Shown piece by piece: positions 59,752 through 64,000 of a stretch of DNA of 64,000 nt. A model generated the notes under the pieces. That model searched no databases. It saw only the letters and a program-made list of their open reading frames with translations, and was not told the DNA's origin. The translations under genes were made by a program, and so were the position numbers. Positions within the stretch are counted from its first letter, which is position 1, and each line of letters starts with the position of its first letter. The DNA is from Granulosicoccaceae bacterium. Its GTDB lineage: Bacteria; Pseudomonadota; Gammaproteobacteria; Granulosicoccales; Granulosicoccaceae. Location of the stretch: positions 1 through 64,000 of the forward strand of contig JAHDCO010000006.1 of NCBI GenBank assembly GCA_020629835.1. Direction: 5' to 3'.

Positions 59752-61125
59752 CTACACGTTCAACAGCAAATGCTCGCGTTCCCACGGGCTTATCACTTGT
59801 TCATAAGCGGCTGTTTCATGCTGCTTAATCGCGCGATAGGTGACGCAGAAATCTTCACTCAGTGTTTCGCGCATCAGAGTGTTGTCTTCAAACAATTCCA
59901 GCGCTTCGTACAGCCCGTAGGGTAAGGCACGCGGTAGGGAATACGCATCGATGTTTACAGCGTCTCTTGGGGTAAGTTTATGTTTCATACCCAGGTAACC
60001 GCAGGCAAGGCTTGCCGCAATGGCAAGATACGGATTGCAGTCCATACCAACGATACGATTCTCCACCCGTCGTGAAGCCGGTCGCGATAACGGAACACGA
60101 ATGCCCGTCGTGCGATTATCTACTGCCCATTCGATGTTGATGGGCGCGGCGTCTTCACGAGTAAACCGTCGATACGAATTAACATAGGGCGCCAGGATGC
60201 AAATGACTGATGGCAGATGGTGCTGTTGCCCACCGATGAAGTGATAGAACGCGTCACTCGGTGAATCATCCTCGTTGGTGAACAAGTTACGGCCCGTGCG
60301 GCTATCCACCACGCTTTGGTGAATGTGCATGGCACTGCCGGGTTGATCTTCCATTGGCTTTGCCATAAACGTTGCAAAACACTGGTTGCGCATGGCAGCT
60401 TCACGAATCGTGCGTTTGTAGTAGAACACCTGATCGGCCAAAGCTAATGGGTTGCCATGCTGCAAATTGATTTCAATTTGCCCAGCGCCACCTTCCTGAA
60501 TAAGCGTATCGATTTCAAAGCCTTGCGCTTCGGCAAAGTCGTAGATGTCGTCGATGACTTTGCCATATTCCTCCACAGCGGTCATAGAGTAGGCTTGTCG
60601 TGCAATGCCCTGGCGACCGCTTCGACCGACTGGTGGTTCGATGGGATAATCCGGGTCGATGTTCGGTTTGGTTAAGTAGAACTCCAACTCGGGCGACACA
60701 ATCGGTTGCCATCCTTCGGCTTCATATAACGCCAGTACACGCTTTAAAATGTTTCGTGGTGCGACGCGTATGGGATTGCCGTTACGATCCTGCACATCGT
60801 GAATGACTTGCAGCGTTGTATCTTCCGACCACGGCACGGCTGTAGCGGTATTGAAGTCAGGTACTAAACACAGGTCCGATTCTTTCCATTGTTCGGGGCT
60901 GTTTTCTAAATCAACGTAATCGCCGTTAATGGTTTGCTGAAAAATCGATGTGGGTAAGTACAAGCTTTCTTCGCGGGTGAACTTACGCCACGGCATGGCT
61001 TTTCCTCGCGACATACCGGCAATGTCTGCCACTATGCATTCCACATCGTCTACGCGGCGTGCGCCAAGCCATTCAATAAACGCAGCCGGAAGCTGATTTA
61101 GAAAGTCATCATTGGGTTGGTTCAT
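59752..61125 (-). CDS. glutamine synthetase family ligase, PuuA-like
   Basis: A 457-residue enzyme that by family would join glutamate to an amine with ATP, as PuuA does with putrescine. VECIVADIAGMSRGKAMPW at the N-terminus, VSPELEFYL with the catalytic glutamate, GAGQIEINLQHGNPLALADQVFYYKR and QCFATFMAKPMEDQPGSAMHIHQS cover the metal and ATP sites. NRTTGIRVPLSRPASRRVENR is also standard. The motifs match the GlnA4/PuuA group better than housekeeping GlnA. It overlaps the amidotransferase gene by 4 bases, so its products are made together. Confidence 0.88.
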   Translation of the reverse strand: MNQPNDDFLNQLPAAFIEWLGARRVDDVECIVADIAGMSRGKAMPWRKFTREESLYLPTSIFQQTINGDYVDLENSPEQWKESDLCLVPDFNTATAVPWSEDTTLQVIHDVQDRNGNPIRVAPRNILKRVLALYEAEGWQPIVSPELEFYLTKPNIDPDYPIEPPVGRSGRQGIARQAYSMTAVEEYGKVIDDIYDFAEAQGFEIDTLIQEGGAGQIEINLQHGNPLALADQVFYYKRTIREAAMRNQCFATFMAKPMEDQPGSAMHIHQSVVDSRTGRNLFTNEDDSPSDAFYHFIGGQQHHLPSVICILAPYVNSYRRFTREDAAPINIEWAVDNRTTGIRVPLSRPASRRVENRIVGMDCNPYLAIAASLACGYLGMKHKLTPRDAVNIDAYSLPRALPYGLYEALELFEDNTLMRETLSEDFCVTYRAIKQHETAAYEQVISPWEREHLLLNV

Positions 61126-61847
61126 GCGAGTCCCTGCAGAATAAAATCGCGAAGCACGGACGATACCGACGCGTTGTCTAAGGGCGGACCCAGGGAGCTT
61201 CGCGCGGTGGTGACGTTGTGGCCTGGGAACAAATGCCCACGTTCGTCCAGTAATGCGCTAACAAACGCATCATCAAACTCGGGATGGGGTTGTATAGACA
61301 AAGCGCGCTGTCCGTATTGAAGAGCGGCGTATTGGCAGTGTGGAGTAGTGCCTACTACGGTGGCACCTTGCGGTAACTCGGTGACTTGATCCTGATGAAA
61401 AGCCAGTAGTGTGGTGCTGTCAGGAACGCGTTGTTCGAACGGGCCGCTTAAGTGGTATTGCATTTGACCCATACCCCAGCCACCTGAGAACTTTTCCACT
61501 TTACCGCCAAAGGCCTGTGCAAGGATTTGATGGCCAAAACACACCCCGATGATGGGCTGTTTGGCTTCAAACGCATCGCGCAGATGTTGCTCTAACGGGG
61601 GTATCCAATCGTGATCTTCGTAGGCGCCATGTCTGGAGCCTGAAATTAACCACGCATCAGCATCGTCAAGTGTGGGGTAATCACCCAAGTGCACATCAAA
61701 CGATCGGTAATCGAACGCAGCGTCGTCGTGATTTTCGGCACTGAGCATATTCGCGTACAGCGTGCTGTACGCGCCGTGGTTCTCGGTCATGGCTTCTGAG
61801 AACCGACCGCATTCTAAAATGCCAACAACGGGTTTGCGTGTACTCAC
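61122..61847 (-). CDS. class I glutamine amidotransferase family protein
   Basis: A 241-residue protein with the class I glutaminase fold. The nucleophile elbow is GVCFGHQILAQAFGG (Cys in the second half of the first 100 residues), and the His/Glu pair is in SIQPHPEF. WGMGQMQYHLSG and FHQDQVTELPQGATVVG are the GMP-synthase-like blocks. In polyamine-degradation clusters such proteins probably hydrolyse gamma-glutamyl amides, the role PuuD plays in E. coli, though PuuD has a different motif set. It overlaps the ligase gene by 4 bases, and 36 bases separate it from the second oxidase gene. Confidence 0.87.
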   Translation of the reverse strand: MSTRKPVVGILECGRFSEAMTENHGAYSTLYANMLSAENHDDAAFDYRSFDVHLGDYPTLDDADAWLISGSRHGAYEDHDWIPPLEQHLRDAFEAKQPIIGVCFGHQILAQAFGGKVEKFSGGWGMGQMQYHLSGPFEQRVPDSTTLLAFHQDQVTELPQGATVVGTTPHCQYAALQYGQRALSIQPHPEFDDAFVSALLDERGHLFPGHNVTTARSSLGPPLDNASVSSVLRDFILQGLA

Positions 61848-61883
61848 AAAGCCTCTAGGGTTTGGTTAAAAGAAAACGTTCAT

Positions 61884-63170
61884 CTATAAGCCTACGGCAT
61901 CGCGAAAACCGTACCACCACGAACCCACGGTGCTGTACGCCGGGCCAAAACGCTGACCACCAGGGAACGGTAACCACGGCAAAGACGCTAAGCGATCAAA
62001 CCGTTCGGTGCGACCTTGAATGCCTTCAGAAAGCAAACGCCCGAACAAATGCGACCCGGTGACACCGTGGCCACTGTAACCCATGGCAAAAAACGTCTGG
62101 TCGCCAAGGCGCCCTAGTTGCGGAACGCGTGAAAATGACAGCGCAAAGTTACCGCTCCACGCGTATTCCACCGCCACATCTTTAAGTTGTGGAAACACCT
62201 TTTCCATGTTGGGTCGCAACTTAGCTTCGACGCTGCGAGGGTCTTTACCGCCGTAGATGGTGCCGCCACCGAACAGTAAGCGTTTATCGGCTGACAGGCG
62301 GTAGTAATCCAGTATGTAGCGCACGTCTTCGATGCAGGCGTCGTTGGGTAATAGCTCATGGGCTAAATCATCGCTCAACACTTCGGTTGCCATAACCTGC
62401 GTCGATACCGGCATCACGCGCGAAGCCAGGGCGGGCACGGCATCGCCTAAGTACGCATTTCCGCATAAAACCAACGTGTTGCAGCGTACCCTGCCAGTGG
62501 CGGTCGTGACAGTGGGCTGTGCTGCATTTGTATCCACGGACTGTACGAGGGTGTTCTCATGTATACGCCCGCCCAGCGATTCAATGGCCGCAGCTTCTCC
62601 GAGTGCAAGATTTAACGGGTGTAAGTGACCACCGGAATGGTCGACCATGCCCCCGGCGTATAAATCTGATCTTACATACTGTTGCAGTTGTTCTTTGTCT
62701 AACAGCTCATGATCGTCCATGCCGTGGGCACGCCACAGGGTTTGTTTGTCTTGCAGGCCCTGCAAGTGTTTCTCGTTAAAACCCACGTACACGTTGCGTG
62801 GTTTTAAATCGCAATCGATCTCGTAGTCCGCCACGAACTGGCGAATGATGCTGGCACCTTCCTGCAGAACCGAGCCGATAAAAGTAGCGGTGTCAGCGCC
62901 AAAACGGGCGTGAATGTGCGGCAGGCTGGCGTTCAGTCCATTAACGATTTGTCCGCCGTTTCGCCCGGATGCCCCCCAACCAATCTGTTGACCTTCCAGT
63001 AGCAGCACCGAACGCCCGTTTTGCAAGCAATGCAGCGCTGTGGACAGCCCGCTGAATCCGCCGCCCACCACGCACACATCGGCCTCAGTGTCGCCATCCA
63101 GGGTGGGCCGTTCGGGTGAGGGGTTAGCGCTGGCGGCGTAATAGCTGGGGGCGTGGTTGGAACGGGACAT
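61884..63170 (-). CDS. FAD-dependent amine oxidase, PuuB-like (copy 2)
   Basis: A protein of about 428 residues starting at the ATG at 63170. The track start at 63269 adds 33 residues that read like untranslated leader and are Ser-rich with no family match. SRSNHAPSYYAASANPSPERP, then VCVVGGGFSGLSTALHCLQNG (FAD motif), GQQIGWGASGRNGGQIVNG and FAMGYSGHGVTGSHL follow the same plan as copy 1. Overall identity looks moderate, so the two copies probably have different amine preferences. It is the first gene of the minus-strand unit and is divergent from the HisD-family gene 105 bases away. Confidence 0.87.
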   Translation of the reverse strand: MSRSNHAPSYYAASANPSPERPTLDGDTEADVCVVGGGFSGLSTALHCLQNGRSVLLLEGQQIGWGASGRNGGQIVNGLNASLPHIHARFGADTATFIGSVLQEGASIIRQFVADYEIDCDLKPRNVYVGFNEKHLQGLQDKQTLWRAHGMDDHELLDKEQLQQYVRSDLYAGGMVDHSGGHLHPLNLALGEAAAIESLGGRIHENTLVQSVDTNAAQPTVTTATGRVRCNTLVLCGNAYLGDAVPALASRVMPVSTQVMATEVLSDDLAHELLPNDACIEDVRYILDYYRLSADKRLLFGGGTIYGGKDPRSVEAKLRPNMEKVFPQLKDVAVEYAWSGNFALSFSRVPQLGRLGDQTFFAMGYSGHGVTGSHLFGRLLSEGIQGRTERFDRLASLPWLPFPGGQRFGPAYSTVGSWWYGFRDAVGL

Positions 63171-63274
63171 TGGATTCGTGGAATGCAAAGATAGAGTTGT
63201 GATAGCGCCGGGCGATGCTGAACATCGCGACCCCGTTATACTCGCACGATTGAACGCTTTCGAATGCAAAATTT

Positions 63275-64000
63275 ATGGGTGACCGAACCTATCCCGCCAT
63301 CGCCGTACACCGCTTGGCGGACCTGACAGACGATGAGATTCATACGCTGTGTTTGCGCGCTGAAGACGATTTGCAGCCGTTTATTGAGGGGGTACAGCCC
63401 ATCATTGAAGCGGTCCGCACCGACGGTGATGCCGCGCTGGCGCATTTTGCTCAGAAGTTCGATCAAGCGCCAGTTAGCGCCGACGCCATAGCCGCCACAC
63501 CGGCTCAAATCGACGCTGCGTTCGATACGGTGGGCGCCGAGATGGTCGATGTTCTGACCGTAGCAGCCGAGAACATTCGCCGCTTTCACGAAGAGCAGGT
63601 ACCCGAGCCGATGTGGACGAAAGAAATTCGCCCTGGGGTGGTGGTTGGGGAGCGCTATACGCCGATCGATTCAGTGGCCTGCTATTCGCCACGCGGCAAG
63701 GGGTCCTTCCCGTCAGTGACGCTTATGACAGCGGTTCCTGCCGTGGTGGCAGGTGTGCCGAACCCCATCATTTTGACGCCCGCCGGGCCCGACGGTGAAA
63801 TTGATCCTGCGACCTTGGTGGCCGCGCGCTTGGCTGGGGTGGAGCAGGTTTACAAAGCCGGGGGCGCTCAAGCCGTCGCTGCTGCAGCGTATGGCACCCA
63901 AACCGTACCGCGTTGCCGAAAGATTGTTGGCCCCGGTAGCCCATGGTTAGCCGCCGCCAAACGGGTGCTGGCGCATCGCATTGACCCTGGTCTTCCCGCC
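63275..64000 (+). CDS. histidinol dehydrogenase family protein, 3' end beyond the window
   Basis: The frame from ATG 63275 stays open to the window end, about 242 residues, and is not in the track because it has no stop here. FHEEQVPEPMWTKEI, SVACYSPRGKGSFPSVTLMTAVPAVVAGVPN and VYKAGGAQAVAAAAYGTQTVP then KIVGPGSPWLAAAKRV are HisD blocks. The sequence differs from housekeeping HisD in VGPGSPW (usually VGPGNxY) and ends near the PAGPSE region. It may be a paralogue such as the sulfopropanediol-type dehydrogenases of marine bacteria. No other his gene is visible. Confidence 0.82.
   Translation, partial: MGDRTYPAIAVHRLADLTDDEIHTLCLRAEDDLQPFIEGVQPIIEAVRTDGDAALAHFAQKFDQAPVSADAIAATPAQIDAAFDTVGAEMVDVLTVAAENIRRFHEEQVPEPMWTKEIRPGVVVGERYTPIDSVACYSPRGKGSFPSVTLMTAVPAVVAGVPNPIILTPAGPDGEIDPATLVAARLAGVEQVYKAGGAQAVAAAAYGTQTVPRCRKIVGPGSPWLAAAKRVLAHRIDPGLPA

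Noticed and set aside
1-64000. prophage, insertion sequence, integron or CRISPR
   Set aside because: No transposase, integrase, phage structural gene or spaced direct repeat is visible. The only tandem repeat is the 12-base coding repeat in waaA.

Overview
The window looks like chromosome from an aerobic or facultative, probably marine or soil, gammaproteobacterium. Supporting this are the rhlB / trxA-rho neighbourhood, a tolC-lpxL-waaA envelope operon with a Kdo kinase nearby, and an FdhD/TorD-assisted respiratory formate dehydrogenase. I cannot name a genus from the sequence. I saw no rRNA, tRNA, IS element, prophage or CRISPR array. Most of the sequence is densely coding with short gaps and many 4-bp overlaps. 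The stretch from about 50.7 to 54.3 kb stands out as AT-rich in its intergenic parts.

Layout. 1-2.5 kb: the 3' end of putA, a glycosyltransferase-like gene and an orphan FbpC-type ABC ATPase. 2.5-17.2 kb: envelope and core functions. A zinc-finger protein gene and kdkA face a minus-strand operon (pcm-like, tolC, lpxL, waaA, malonyl-CoA decarboxylase). Next come rhlB, divergent trxA and rho, then a five-gene, translationally coupled glycan cluster (GT25, two FkbM methyltransferases, two GT-A-like genes). 17.2-25.4 kb: purD, two MFS transporters, an SDR, a LysM protein, a YHYH lipoprotein, a LysE exporter and a PhyH dioxygenase. 25.6-40.2 kb: a sigma54-dependent response regulator and sensor kinase, then the formate dehydrogenase locus (HTH-PBP regulator, fdhD, DUF3305, DUF3306, polyferredoxin, TorD-like chaperone, Tat peptide, fdhA, fdhB, fdhC). 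40.2-50.1 kb: unknown and ankyrin proteins, an atypical Rieske protein, EamA, DUF899, MgtE, an outer-membrane-like protein, PepSY, an AraC regulator, and DUF4142 plus a cupredoxin.

50.1-54.3 kb holds the most notable unit. A TetR regulator, a glutathione transferase, a CxxC AhpD-like protein, an NTF2-like protein and a small exported protein are interspersed with five or six copies of one 14-bp palindrome, CTAYATRYATRTAG. At three promoters the palindrome ends three bases before a -10-like hexamer. I read this as a self-contained TetR regulon. It is bordered by a decayed AraC gene with an in-frame stop codon.

55.1-64 kb: a GNAT acetyltransferase, a YcaQ-like protein, and a minus-strand gamma-glutamyl-amine cluster (class V aminotransferase, two PuuB-like oxidases, a PuuA-like ligase, a class I glutamine amidotransferase) divergent from a HisD-family dehydrogenase cut by the window end. 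With putA at the other end, the window leans toward amino acid and polyamine catabolism feeding a respiratory chain that also takes electrons from formate.
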